From the NCBI GenBank assembly GCA_024685975.1, contig JAIBDZ010000009.1, positions 1 to 64,000 on the forward strand: a stretch of DNA of 64,000 nt, in the 5' to 3' direction. The notes beneath the pieces were generated by a model, which worked only from the letters and a program-made list of their open reading frames with translations, was not told where the DNA came from and made no database searches. Origin of the DNA: Piscirickettsiaceae bacterium (GTDB lineage Bacteria > Pseudomonadota > Gammaproteobacteria > Nitrosococcales > Methylophagaceae). Below are positions 47,245 to 56,834 of this stretch, piece by piece. Every line of letters begins with the position of its first letter. Position 1 is the first letter of the stretch. Both the position numbers and the translations under genes were made by a program.

Positions 47245-49926
47245 ATGGACAATCAACAAAATCGTGACAGCACGACAGGGCTTCCGAAGACATTAATCGA
47301 ACGCCTGTTTTATTTTGCCCAAACGACACCATCACAGGGTGCGGTTGTCACACATGACATGACCCTCTCCTATGCCCAACTCGCATTGGTGGTGCAAAAG
47401 CAGGCATATCAGCTGAGATTACAAGGCATTGAAGCGAATACCGTCGTGGGTATTCAATGCGCGGATGATGTTGGACATTTAATACTGACATTAGCAGCAT
47501 GTTATCTAGGGGCGAGATCTTGTACGGTACCGACCTATGATGAGTTACAGGTTCAAGAAGGCATCATTTCACGTTGCGGCGTGACAATCGTATTAGATGC
47601 CAGCGCCGTTATTGATTTACACCAAAGACAAAATTTACCCACAATAGAGATTGAGAGGGCTTTGCAATCTAGTATTGTTTTTGCCACATCAGGCTCAACG
47701 GGACAACCTAAATTAGTGTTGTACTATGACGCTGATTTGGTTGCACAAGCCCATCGGCATATTAGCGGTTCACATGAGCGTTTTACTTGCCGGGCAGCGA
47801 TGGAACATAATTTTGCTAAACGACACCGGCTTTTTTGTTTAGCGATGGGGGCTAGCAACCTATTTTTGCGTACCCAACAAGAGTCATTAATAGAGGATTG
47901 CCTCAAGCTCAACGTGAACGTCATGCATGTGTCTTCATTTCAAGCCCAAGAGTTATTACATCATCCTGAACGCGGCCAATTGGCTTCTATTCGCTTGAAG
48001 TTAGGAGGCTCTCATATTCCCTTGGCACTGCGTGAGCAATTGCGAACAAACATCACGTCACAGTTGCAAGCAGGATATGGCACAACGGAAACGGGTGCGA
48101 TCGCTTTTACTGATCCAGAGGATCTGGAGGCGGGAGAAAGTGTCGGTAAAGCTTTGCCAGGAGTGACGGTACGGGTAGTTGATGCGGATAGAAATCCACT
48201 CCCTTTAGGCCAAAAAGGCGAGCTCGCTATTCATGGGGAAGGCTTATTCCGTGGTTATTTAGGCCAAGCAGAATTAACTGACAAACGCCTAGATAAAGGC
48301 TGGTTCTATACGGGTGATATAGGGTATCTCGATGCACAGCATCGTATTCATCTCAGTGGCAGAATCGATGATATGTTTACGTTTAATAGCATCAATATTT
48401 ACCCGCAAGAAATAGAAGCAGAAATACGCCAGTACCCTGATGTTGTTGATACGGTTGTATTACCGAAAGATTCCTCAGTACATGGGCAAATCCCCGTCGC
48501 TTTGGTCGTTTTTAATAAAGATGCTAAACCTAAAGTGACGGCGCTTGAGGCTTTTATGCAAAAGCGAGTGGGACTGAGAAGTCCAAAACATTACACTATT
48601 GTTGATGCTATTCCGACTAATACAGCGGGCAAAGTATCCAGAGTCGCTGCGGCTAAATTAACAGAGCAAAGTGATGTGCTAAGGCGACAAATTGTCGATC
48701 TGATCGAGGATAAGTATAAGGCACAGATAAAAGCGGCTCACATCACCGAATTTATTGCCGGTAAGCGCGACATATCGTTGAATAAATTCAATATGGACTC
48801 TTTGGCGAGAATGAGTTTATTAGTGTCATTAGAGATCCATTACGACATCATCATTTCCCCTCAAGAACTGGCTCGCTTACGGACATTAGGCAAATTAGCC
48901 GCCAGAGCGTTAATGCTGTCTAAAAGCAAAGCTGAGACGAATGTAAGCCTTAAGCATTACTTTGATGTGTCAATGAACGATATGGACGATAAACCCTATA
49001 TCGTGCGTTTTTTCCAACGTTTGTATCGTTACTGTCCGACGGTGACATTATTAAACCAAACTTTTGCCAAGTTAGAACACCGATTATGTCCACAAGATAT
49101 CTCTTGTTTGGCGCAATACCATGAGAAAAAAGCATTACTTCCTGCTGATGCGGAAAGTAAATTTTATCAGGCGGTGACTGTTTGGTTAAATGAAACTCAA
49201 ACACTGATGTTAAATAGCGGCCGTCGTCATTTAAACTCATTTTCTGCTCAGAAAGTGGGAGTCGGAATGATCTTGTTTTCTTCGTCAGATAAGACAGCGG
49301 AGAAAACATTATTGATTGTTTTTCCGCCGAGAGGCATTCGGCACTTAATGATGCCGAATGCGGTGTTATTGCAGCATATCGATGAGCAACAATATGATCT
49401 ATTGATGATGCCTGATAGAGAGTATCGTTTCGGAGCAGGGGCGCTGATACGAACAACACAATGGTTACAGCAGCAAACATGGTACCAATCTTATGCTAAC
49501 GTTCGGACACTAGGCTTGAGTGCCGGTAGCTTCCCCGCGATGATGATGGGATCTTTATTACAAGCTGAAATGATGTTGAGCATTGCTGGCCGTTTCCATA
49601 AAAAAAAGCATTTTATCGTTAATGCGGACAAAGTCATCACAAGCTGGCGGCTTAGAAAGCAAGCTTATCGTCATAAATTGATATTAAGTTATTCGATCAA
49701 TAACAAGAGAGATAGCCGCTTCGCACGGTTTTTTAATAAAATGTACCACGGTAAAGAAGTCGCTATTTCGGTACAAGATGAAACCTTGCCCCATTTAATG
49801 CTGAGAAGGTTAGCTGAACGAAGTGAGTTAACGCCATATTTGGACAATACACTTTTTGCTCAACCAGATGAGGTGAGTTTGGCCAATTATCAACAACGTC
49901 GCATCATGCATTTTCCATTGACTTAA
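47245..49926 (+). CDS. Adenylation-ACP-alpha/beta-hydrolase trifunctional protein
   Basis: The 893-residue protein has an N-terminal acyl-adenylating domain (about 10-490) with FATSGSTGQPK, GYGTTETG, YTGDIGYLD, the SGRIDDMF hinge and PTNTAGKVSR with the catalytic Lys. A carrier domain follows (about 490-555) with phosphopantetheine Ser519 in NMDSLARMS. A C-terminal region (about 570-893) has a nucleophile elbow GLSAG (Ser759), suggesting an alpha/beta-hydrolase or thioesterase-like release domain. It is thus a one-module loading, carrying and releasing enzyme without condensation. It works with the di-iron oxidase and methyltransferase genes upstream. The substrate acid and the product cannot be inferred. 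Confidence 0.78.
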   Translation: MDNQQNRDSTTGLPKTLIERLFYFAQTTPSQGAVVTHDMTLSYAQLALVVQKQAYQLRLQGIEANTVVGIQCADDVGHLILTLAACYLGARSCTVPTYDELQVQEGIISRCGVTIVLDASAVIDLHQRQNLPTIEIERALQSSIVFATSGSTGQPKLVLYYDADLVAQAHRHISGSHERFTCRAAMEHNFAKRHRLFCLAMGASNLFLRTQQESLIEDCLKLNVNVMHVSSFQAQELLHHPERGQLASIRLKLGGSHIPLALREQLRTNITSQLQAGYGTTETGAIAFTDPEDLEAGESVGKALPGVTVRVVDADRNPLPLGQKGELAIHGEGLFRGYLGQAELTDKRLDKGWFYTGDIGYLDAQHRIHLSGRIDDMFTFNSINIYPQEIEAEIRQYPDVVDTVVLPKDSSVHGQIPVALVVFNKDAKPKVTALEAFMQKRVGLRSPKHYTIVDAIPTNTAGKVSRVAAAKLTEQSDVLRRQIVDLIEDKYKAQIKAAHITEFIAGKRDISLNKFNMDSLARMSLLVSLEIHYDIIISPQELARLRTLGKLAARALMLSKSKAETNVSLKHYFDVSMNDMDDKPYIVRFFQRLYRYCPTVTLLNQTFAKLEHRLCPQDISCLAQYHEKKALLPADAESKFYQAVTVWLNETQTLMLNSGRRHLNSFSAQKVGVGMILFSSSDKTAEKTLLIVFPPRGIRHLMMPNAVLLQHIDEQQYDLLMMPDREYRFGAGALIRTTQWLQQQTWYQSYANVRTLGLSAGSFPAMMMGSLLQAEMMLSIAGRFHKKKHFIVNADKVITSWRLRKQAYRHKLILSYSINNKRDSRFARFFNKMYHGKEVAISVQDETLPHLMLRRLAERSELTPYLDNTLFAQPDEVSLANYQQRRIMHFPLT

Positions 49927-50155
49927 AGTTAAGCCGTGTTCGAGGGGCGCGAGTCGTCAAAGTCTTGGTTATAAAATCAATGCATAAAGCCGCAGGTTTT
50001 CCTTTGTTAATGTCATTTAGACGAAGCGTAAAGAAAGAAAAATTGACCTAGAGCTAATTCAGCGCCCATCGCCTAGTGTTTTTTGGCAACAAATGTGATA
50101 AAACTGAGTCAAAAGAAGTGTCTGCCTATGACTTGATACCGATAAGGAACTGCGA

Positions 50156-51796
50156 ATGAAAACGTCAGATTTATTTGTTAAGGCGCTGGAAAATGAAGGA
50201 GTCGAATATATTTTTGGCATTCCCGGCGAAGAGAATCTGGATTTTCTTAACTCGATCAAGTTATCGTCTATCCGATTAATAGTCACGCGCCATGAGCAAG
50301 CAGCTGGATTTATGGCGGCAACGTATGGCCGACTGACCGGTAAACCAGGCGTTTGTTTGTCGACACTTGGCCCTGGGGCGACCAACTTTGTGACCCCCGC
50401 AGCATATGCACAATTAGGCGGAATGCCGATGCTGATGATTACAGGCCAAAAACCGATTAAATCAAGCAAACAAGGCCAGTTCCAAATCGTCGACGTCGTT
50501 AATATGATGAGGCCGATTACTAAATACACCAAGCAAGTCGTCCATGGAAATAATATTGCTGCGATCGTAAGAGAAGCGTTTCGCTTGGCGACAGATGAAC
50601 GCCCGGGTGCTGTTCATATTGAGTTGCCAGAAGATATTGCAACAGAAGAAGCCGAAGATTTTGTTTACCCCGTTGCGACAACAAGGCGACCCGATGCCGA
50701 TGCCTTAGCAATCAGTATGGCTTTAGATATGTTAAAAGAAGCCAAAATGCCGTTATTGTTGATTGGTGCAGGGGCGAATAGAAAGCGAGCCAGCAATGCG
50801 TTGACCATGTTCATTGAAAAAACGGGCATTCCGTTTTTTAATACGCAAATGGGAAAAGGGGTGGTCGATGAGCGGAATGAAGCTTATTTAGGTACAGCGG
50901 CATTATCTGAACATGACTTTTTGCATTGTGCGATAGATCGGGCCGATGTGATTATCAATATTGGTCATGATGTCATTGAAAAACCGCCATTCTTTATGAA
51001 GAAAGGCGGATCGAAAGTGATTCATATTAACTTCCAACCAGCGCAAATTGATCCCGTGTATTTCCCCCAATTAGACGTAGTGGGGGACATTGCGACATCG
51101 ATTCATCGTTTAACACAAGGGTTAGCCAAACAAGACCATTGGGACTTTTCTTATTTTTATCGTGTAAAAGAAGAAGTGCAGATACGGTTATCGCGTTATA
51201 GCGAAGACACACGTTTCCCCATGTTACCGCAGAGCATCGTTAATAAAATCCGACTTGTGTTGGATGATGATGGCATTGTGACATTGGATAATGGGATTTA
51301 TAAAGTCTGGTTCGCACGGAATTATCTATGTTATGAAAATAACACGCTATTACTCGACAACGCGTTAGCAACGATGGGTGCTGGCTTGCCATCAGCGATG
51401 TTGGCCAAATTGATTAACCCAGATAGAAAAGTCATCAGCGTCTGTGGCGATGGTGGTTTTATGATGAATTCGCAAGAGTTAGAAACAGCGGTCAGGTTGA
51501 AACTTGATCTGGTTATCATCATTATTAATGATAATGCCTACGGTATGATCAAATGGAAACAACAAGGCATGGGGTTTGATAATTTTGGTTTAGATTACAA
51601 CAACCCAGATTTTGTTAAATATGCAGAAAGTTATGGAGCGAAAGGGTATCGGCCGACGAGCCATGCTGATTTTGCAGATATTTTGCGTACAACGATTAAT
51701 GAAAAAGGCGTTCATCTAATTGATTTAGCGGTAGATTATTCATTAAATCATTCGATTCTCAATGAAGGTCTTAAAGAAAAAATTTGTATTTTATAG
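50156..51796 (+). CDS. Acetolactate synthase-like thiamine diphosphate enzyme
   Basis: The 546-residue TPP enzyme is related to the acetolactate synthase large subunit. The catalytic Glu is in TRHEQAAGFMAA, the TPP-Mg motif in GDGGFMMN and downstream NDNAYGMIKW. No small regulatory subunit gene is adjacent, so a catabolic or standalone role is more likely than branched-chain amino acid synthesis. It starts with AAGGA ahead of the ATG and is followed after 18 bases by an aldehyde dehydrogenase gene, forming a pair. Confidence 0.87.
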   Translation: MKTSDLFVKALENEGVEYIFGIPGEENLDFLNSIKLSSIRLIVTRHEQAAGFMAATYGRLTGKPGVCLSTLGPGATNFVTPAAYAQLGGMPMLMITGQKPIKSSKQGQFQIVDVVNMMRPITKYTKQVVHGNNIAAIVREAFRLATDERPGAVHIELPEDIATEEAEDFVYPVATTRRPDADALAISMALDMLKEAKMPLLLIGAGANRKRASNALTMFIEKTGIPFFNTQMGKGVVDERNEAYLGTAALSEHDFLHCAIDRADVIINIGHDVIEKPPFFMKKGGSKVIHINFQPAQIDPVYFPQLDVVGDIATSIHRLTQGLAKQDHWDFSYFYRVKEEVQIRLSRYSEDTRFPMLPQSIVNKIRLVLDDDGIVTLDNGIYKVWFARNYLCYENNTLLLDNALATMGAGLPSAMLAKLINPDRKVISVCGDGGFMMNSQELETAVRLKLDLVIIIINDNAYGMIKWKQQGMGFDNFGLDYNNPDFVKYAESYGAKGYRPTSHADFADILRTTINEKGVHLIDLAVDYSLNHSILNEGLKEKICIL

Positions 51797-51814
51797 GGAG
51801 GCAATAGAGCCACG

Positions 51815-53266
51815 ATGACTGAAACAGCCCATTTTCCACTGATGTTGGCGGGGAGTGACAAACGCAGTGCGACCTATACTAAAGTCACCTCCCCTTTTGA
51901 TGACCATGTGATTGCCACCGTTGAAACGGCATCAGAAGAAGATATCGAGCAAGCCTTAACCACGGCGCATGCACTCTTTACGGATAGGGATGCTTGGCTA
52001 TCTGTGCCGGAACGAATTGCGATTCTTGAAAAATCGGTGACCTTAATTCAAGAGCAGGCTGATGCCTTAGCTCGCGGTGCAGCAGAAGAAGGTGGTAAAC
52101 CTTTAGTCGACTCACAAGTTGAAATGACGAGATGCATCGAGAGTATTCGATTATGTGCTGATGCATTACGTCACGAGGTGGCCAAACCTGTTCCGATGTC
52201 AGTCAATGCGGCTTCACAACATCGGGCTACGATGATAAGTAAAGAGCCCATTGGGGTTGTGGTTGCGGTGAGTGCATTTAATCATCCGCTGAATCTGATT
52301 GCACACCAAGTTGGGCCTGCGATTGCGGCGGGTTGCCCTGTGATTGTAAAACCAGCCGAAAATACACCACTGTCTTGTTTGCGGTTAGTTGAAATTTTTC
52401 ATCAAGCGGGATTGCCAGAAGCTTGGTGCCAAGTGATGTTACCTCAAAATCATGATATTGCTGAAGCTTTAGTGACGGATCCAAGAGTTGCCTTTTTTAG
52501 CTTTATTGGCAGTGCTAAAGTTGGATGGTATTTACGTTCTAAACTGGCTCCTGGAACACGTTGTGCTTTAGAGCATGGTGGTGTGGCTCCTGTCATTGTG
52601 AGCGAAAAAGCCGATATTCCACGAGCAATACCAGCATTAGCAAAAGGTGGTTTTTATCATGCAGGGCAAGTCTGCGTGTCAGTACAACGCATTTATGTCC
52701 ATCAAAGTATTGCAAAAGCTGTTGCAGAGCAATTATCTATTGCAGCAAAAGAGATGGTCGTCGGCGATCCATTATCAGGCAAAACAGAAGTCGGTCCGCT
52801 TATCAGAGCAGGAGAAGTCAAACGTGTCGCAACATGGGTGCAAGAAGCGATTGATGAAGGCGCTGAGTTGCTGTGTGGCGGGACGACATTAGAGAACCAT
52901 TGCTATGCGCCAACGGTGTTATTCAACCCTTCGCCGGACAGTAAAGTGTCACAAGCTGAGGTGTTTGGCCCCGTTGTCTGTATCTATCCTTATGATGACG
53001 TAGAGCAAGCTATTCAATCTGCTAATAGTTTAGATGTGGCATTCCAAGCTTCGGTCTATAGCCAAGATATTGATGAGGCGATGATGATGTCTCACCGTTT
53101 AGCCGCTTCTGCCGTGATGATTAACGAACATACAGCCTTTAGAGTGGATTGGATGCCTTTTGCAGGTTTACGTCATTCTGGACTAGGCACAGGCGGGATC
53201 CCTTATACCTTGGAAGATATGCAAGTTGAAAAAATGATCGTGATCACGTCGAAAGGTATTCAATAA
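51815..53266 (+). CDS. NAD(P)-dependent aldehyde dehydrogenase
   Basis: The 483-residue aldehyde dehydrogenase has catalytic Cys in AGQVCVSVQR and Glu in ALEHGGVAPV, plus the cofactor region SFIGSAKVGWYL. It resembles succinate-semialdehyde and related dehydrogenases, but the substrate is open. It shares an operon with the acetolactate-synthase-like gene, with the ribosome site GGGAGG. It could oxidise the aldehyde that the TPP enzyme makes or uses. Confidence 0.9.
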   Translation: MTETAHFPLMLAGSDKRSATYTKVTSPFDDHVIATVETASEEDIEQALTTAHALFTDRDAWLSVPERIAILEKSVTLIQEQADALARGAAEEGGKPLVDSQVEMTRCIESIRLCADALRHEVAKPVPMSVNAASQHRATMISKEPIGVVVAVSAFNHPLNLIAHQVGPAIAAGCPVIVKPAENTPLSCLRLVEIFHQAGLPEAWCQVMLPQNHDIAEALVTDPRVAFFSFIGSAKVGWYLRSKLAPGTRCALEHGGVAPVIVSEKADIPRAIPALAKGGFYHAGQVCVSVQRIYVHQSIAKAVAEQLSIAAKEMVVGDPLSGKTEVGPLIRAGEVKRVATWVQEAIDEGAELLCGGTTLENHCYAPTVLFNPSPDSKVSQAEVFGPVVCIYPYDDVEQAIQSANSLDVAFQASVYSQDIDEAMMMSHRLAASAVMINEHTAFRVDWMPFAGLRHSGLGTGGIPYTLEDMQVEKMIVITSKGIQ

Positions 53267-53292
53267 CGAAAAAGGATCAAATAAAGCTTGCT

Positions 53293-53300
53293 TACGTATA
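53293..53300 (+). promoter_or_regulatory. TACGTATA element upstream of lexA
   Basis: The sequence reads TACGTATAGTATT, 63 bases before the lexA ATG. If TATAGT is a -10, transcription would start about ten bases later and the inverted repeat at 53319 would lie at the transcript start, a good place for a repressor. Confidence 0.35.
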
Positions 53301-53318
53301 GTATTTTCTCTATATTTT

Positions 53319-53347
53319 CTTCTTATGATTTTCTCAATCATAAGAAG
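53319..53347. promoter_or_regulatory. Perfect 12-bp inverted repeat before lexA, candidate operator
   Basis: CTTCTTATGATT and AATCATAAGAAG flank TTCTC. The repeat ends nine bases before the lexA ATG and contains part of the ribosome site (AGAAGGG), so it could act as a LexA operator in DNA or a hairpin in RNA. No T-tract follows, so it is not a terminator. No Escherichia-type CTGT-N8-ACAG box is visible in this region. Confidence 0.55.
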
Positions 53348-53355
53348 GGTTAAAA

Positions 53356-53964
53356 ATGCTAACTGAACGTCAACAAGATACCTATCAATTTATCGTTCAA
53401 TACATCGAACAATATGGCCGCTCGCCATTATTATCAGAAGTGGCAAAAGGAATTGGTTTATCGTCACAAGGTTCAGTGCATAATTATATTCAAGCCTTGG
53501 TGAATGAAGGGTTGATAACCCGTGAAGTAGGGCGTTCACGTGGCCTGCAATTAACTGAGCAGGACAATAAAACGACGCCTCTATCAGTGACATTGCCCGT
53601 AATGGGTAAAATTGCTGCGGGCCGCCTAGTGGAAGCCATACCCGATGAAGATGAAATTGATCTAGGCGGCATGTTTGCTGGCAAAGGTCGTTTTGTTCTG
53701 AAAGTGAATGGCGATTCGATGATCGATAAGGCCATTATGTCGGGGGATTGGGTTGTGATCCAGTCACAACAAACGGCGCGTCATGGCGATATTATTGTGG
53801 CTTTAGTTGATGGGTTTGATGCCACGTTAAAAACCTTACTGATTAATGATGATGGCACTGTGACGTTGATGCCAGCTAATGTGAATTACGAGCCAGTGAC
53901 TCTGCCATCTGAGCGGGTGAGTATACAAGGCGTTGTAGTCGGGCAGCTTCGTACCTATCCATAA
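53356..53964 (+). CDS. lexA: LexA-type SOS repressor
   Basis: The 202-residue protein is a full-length LexA: a winged helix (about 1-70, LTERQQDTYQFI...GLSSQGSVHNYI) and an S24 self-cleaving domain. The Ala-Gly cleavage bond is in KIAAGRLVEA, Ser in VNGDSMID and Lys in DATLKTL. The recognition helix differs from that of Escherichia LexA, in keeping with a different operator. It is followed after four bases by umuC without umuD, so it may be the global repressor, a local one, or also supply a UmuD-like fragment. Confidence 0.9.
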   Translation: MLTERQQDTYQFIVQYIEQYGRSPLLSEVAKGIGLSSQGSVHNYIQALVNEGLITREVGRSRGLQLTEQDNKTTPLSVTLPVMGKIAAGRLVEAIPDEDEIDLGGMFAGKGRFVLKVNGDSMIDKAIMSGDWVVIQSQQTARHGDIIVALVDGFDATLKTLLINDDGTVTLMPANVNYEPVTLPSERVSIQGVVVGQLRTYP

Positions 53965-53968
53965 TGTC

Positions 53969-55207
53969 ATGACGACACCACAAAAATTGTGGCGGCGGAT
54001 GATTGCTTTAGTGGATATGAATTGCTTTTATGCTGCTGTTGAGCAACTTGACAACGCCACTTGGCGAGGCAAACCTGTTGCTGTCACTAATGGCGTCTTA
54101 GGGAGTACGATTATTACGTCTTCCTACCAAGCGCGAGAATATGGCGTCAAAACAGGCATGTCATTGCGAGAAGCGCGTTTGTTATGTCCAGCCTTGATTC
54201 AAGCACCATCAAGGCCTGATCGTTATGCTGAGCTATCCAGCAGAATCATGGCATCATTGCAAAATATTAGCCCAGAGGTGGAGATTTATTCTGTCGATGA
54301 GGCTTTTATTGAGTTGACGCGAAGCCAGCAAATATTAGGGACTCCTTGGCAAATAGCAAAACAAATCCAGCGGACGGTATATCAGGCTTCGGGTTTGCCT
54401 TGTTCGGTTGGGATCAGTGGTGATAAAACGACGGCGAAATTTGCAGCAAAACAGTATAAACCCAACGGTCTGACGGTGATTGAACCAGAACAAGCTGAAG
54501 CGAGGTTAGCGCCTTATTTAGTGACAGAGTTGAGTGGTATCAATAAAGGCGTGGCAGGTTTTTTACAGCGTTACGGCGTAGTGTATTGCCGAGATATGAA
54601 AACCCTACCGATAGGAGTGTTAGCACAGCGTTATGGTAACGTCGGCCGGCGTATTTGGTTGATGGCCCAAGGCAAAGATCCTGAAAAGGTCATCATGAAC
54701 GTCAAGCCACCTAAAACGATGGGGCATGGTAAAAATATGCCACCCAATACTAAAAGCAAGCATACTATTTTGACCTATTTGCAACATATGTCCGAAAAGT
54801 TAGCAGCAAGGTTACGATTATATGGTTTCCAATCTGATGTGTTTTCTATTGCCTTAAAAGCCAAACCACAAGGCTGGATCATGCACAAAGTGGGGTTACC
54901 TTCTCCAACGAATGATGGGAAGGTCATTTTTGAGCTGTGCGAGCAGTTTTTAGTGCAGCATTGGCAAGGACAAGGTATTTGGCAGGTGAATGTCACCGCA
55001 TTGACATTGCAATCAGCGCAACAATTAGATTTATTTCAACAACATAATGACAGCCCAAATAGAACAAAACTCAACCAAACTGTGGATGCCATTAATCAAC
55101 GGTTTGGTGAGTTTGCTATTGCGCCATCGCGGTTAATCCATCGCTCAGAAATGCCTAATGTCATCACGCCAGCATGGCGACCAGAAGGACACCGGAATAC
55201 GCTTTAA
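53969..55207 (+). CDS. umuC: DNA polymerase V catalytic subunit UmuC
   Basis: The 412-residue Y-family translesion polymerase has ALVDMNCFYAAVEQ (first catalytic Asp) and YSVDEAFIEL (second Asp/Glu pair), then HhH, little-finger and DUF4113-type C-terminal regions. The ATG at 53999 (protein starting IALVDMN) matches UmuC N-termini better than 53969. It is in an operon with lexA, which suggests SOS control. Confidence 0.92.
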   Translation: MTTPQKLWRRMIALVDMNCFYAAVEQLDNATWRGKPVAVTNGVLGSTIITSSYQAREYGVKTGMSLREARLLCPALIQAPSRPDRYAELSSRIMASLQNISPEVEIYSVDEAFIELTRSQQILGTPWQIAKQIQRTVYQASGLPCSVGISGDKTTAKFAAKQYKPNGLTVIEPEQAEARLAPYLVTELSGINKGVAGFLQRYGVVYCRDMKTLPIGVLAQRYGNVGRRIWLMAQGKDPEKVIMNVKPPKTMGHGKNMPPNTKSKHTILTYLQHMSEKLAARLRLYGFQSDVFSIALKAKPQGWIMHKVGLPSPTNDGKVIFELCEQFLVQHWQGQGIWQVNVTALTLQSAQQLDLFQQHNDSPNRTKLNQTVDAINQRFGEFAIAPSRLIHRSEMPNVITPAWRPEGHRNTL

Positions 55208-55253
55208 ATAGGGAAACAAAGACAAGTCCTGCGAATTTACTTATAATCGGCCT

Positions 55254-56831
55254 ATGAAAAAGGTTGATAGAATCAAAATAGGTTTGGCATTAAGTCTTTC
55301 ACTCATCGTGTCAGCGTGTAGCCATAATCAGACGACACAGTCAGATGCGATGACTATCGATCCTGAGTTTGCTCAAGGCCAGCAAGCAATAGAACAAGAA
55401 AGCGACTGGCAACGGGACTATGGTGAACCGCAAGAGTCACATGAAAATACCTTAGCCGATGATCAGAGTTTGCCCCAACCTGATTTATGGCAACGCATAC
55501 GAGCTGGTTTTGTATTAACGCCCGCGACGCCGTTGAATAAAGCCACTCAACGAGAACTCGACCGATTTCTTAAAAACCCTCAATATTTAAACCATTTAGC
55601 TGACCGAGCCAGACCCTATTTACACCATATTGTCACAGAGTTAGATAAACGCAATATGCCGATGGAATTGGCGTTATTACCAGCTGTAGAGAGTGGATTT
55701 AAACCACAAGTCTACTCAAGGAGTGGTGCTGCAGGCATTTGGCAATTTATGCCAACAACGGGCAAGGTCTTCGGTTTACAGCAAAATTGGTGGTATGACG
55801 GGCGTAGAGATATTGTTGCGTCAACAGATGCAGCATTAACTTATTTGCAAAAATTGCATGGTTATTTTGGTGATTGGCAGTTAGCCGTGGCGGCGTACAA
55901 TGCTGGTGAAGGAACCGTTGGACGTGCCATTAAGAAAAATAAAGAGGCAGGAAAAGCAACTGACTTTTGGTCCTTATCTTTACCGAGAGAAACTGTTAAA
56001 TACATTCCTAAATTGATGGCCTTGTCTCATTTGGTATTACAGCCCAGCCATTATGATCGAAGCTTACCCATGATTAAGAATCAACCGGTCTTTACTATGG
56101 TAAATATCGGATCACAGATGGATTTGACCATGGCGGCAGAAATGGCGCAAATCAGTCATGACGAGTTGCATCAATTCAATCCGGCCTTTAACCAATGGGC
56201 CACGGCACCTGATGGGCCGCATCATCTTGTTTTACCTCTGGAAAAAGCCGACATTTTTCGTCAAAGGTTAGCAGGCTTATCAGAGCAAGAACGGATGCGT
56301 TGGCAGCGGCATAAGATTGCACGAGGTGAATCATTAAGTGGTATTGCTAACCGGTATAACACGACCGTTGCTGTACTCAAAAAAGCCAATAAATTAAGCA
56401 GCTATCGAATTAGGGCTGGCAAATACCTGATTATCCCAAGCCCCGTTAACGCTCAGTTAGCACAAGGGACTGCACCAAAAGAAGCCATCACATTAAAAGA
56501 TAACAAGCGGGTTCATACCGTTAAAAAGGGCGATACATGGTGGGATTTGGCCAAGATGTATAACGTTGGCGTGAAGCAATTAGCACAATGGAATGATCGT
56601 GATATTGACGATACTTTGAGCTTAGGACAAAAGCTGGTGGTATGGTCTGTTGAGACTCCCGTTGAAATAGCCGATAAAACCAAAGTCGATTATGAGATCC
56701 AACATGGTGATTCATTATGGAAGATTTCACGACAATTTAATGTCAGTGTCTCTGATGTAAAGGCATGGAATGGCCTAAGTTCTCGGGTACTATTGCAACC
56801 AGGACAAATGCTGAAGCTTTACCTTAAATAA
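55254..56831 (+). CDS. mltD: Membrane-bound lytic murein transglycosylase D with three LysM repeats
   Basis: The 525-residue lipoprotein has lipobox VSAC at residue 22. Its SLT domain (about 120-270) has the catalytic Glu in LPAVESGFKP and GAAGIWQFMPTT. Three LysM domains for peptidoglycan binding lie in the C-terminal part (about 355-400, 420-465, 480-525). It cleaves glycan strands, forming anhydro-muropeptides. The number of LysM units is as expected for MltD relatives. Confidence 0.93.
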   Translation: MKKVDRIKIGLALSLSLIVSACSHNQTTQSDAMTIDPEFAQGQQAIEQESDWQRDYGEPQESHENTLADDQSLPQPDLWQRIRAGFVLTPATPLNKATQRELDRFLKNPQYLNHLADRARPYLHHIVTELDKRNMPMELALLPAVESGFKPQVYSRSGAAGIWQFMPTTGKVFGLQQNWWYDGRRDIVASTDAALTYLQKLHGYFGDWQLAVAAYNAGEGTVGRAIKKNKEAGKATDFWSLSLPRETVKYIPKLMALSHLVLQPSHYDRSLPMIKNQPVFTMVNIGSQMDLTMAAEMAQISHDELHQFNPAFNQWATAPDGPHHLVLPLEKADIFRQRLAGLSEQERMRWQRHKIARGESLSGIANRYNTTVAVLKKANKLSSYRIRAGKYLIIPSPVNAQLAQGTAPKEAITLKDNKRVHTVKKGDTWWDLAKMYNVGVKQLAQWNDRDIDDTLSLGQKLVVWSVETPVEIADKTKVDYEIQHGDSLWKISRQFNVSVSDVKAWNGLSSRVLLQPGQMLKLYLK

Positions 56832-56834
56832 AGG

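Noticed and set aside
48950-49480. 176-residue minus-strand frame opposite the A-ACP-hydrolase gene
   Set aside because: It is antisense to a protein with clear domain motifs, and no ribosome site was seen.
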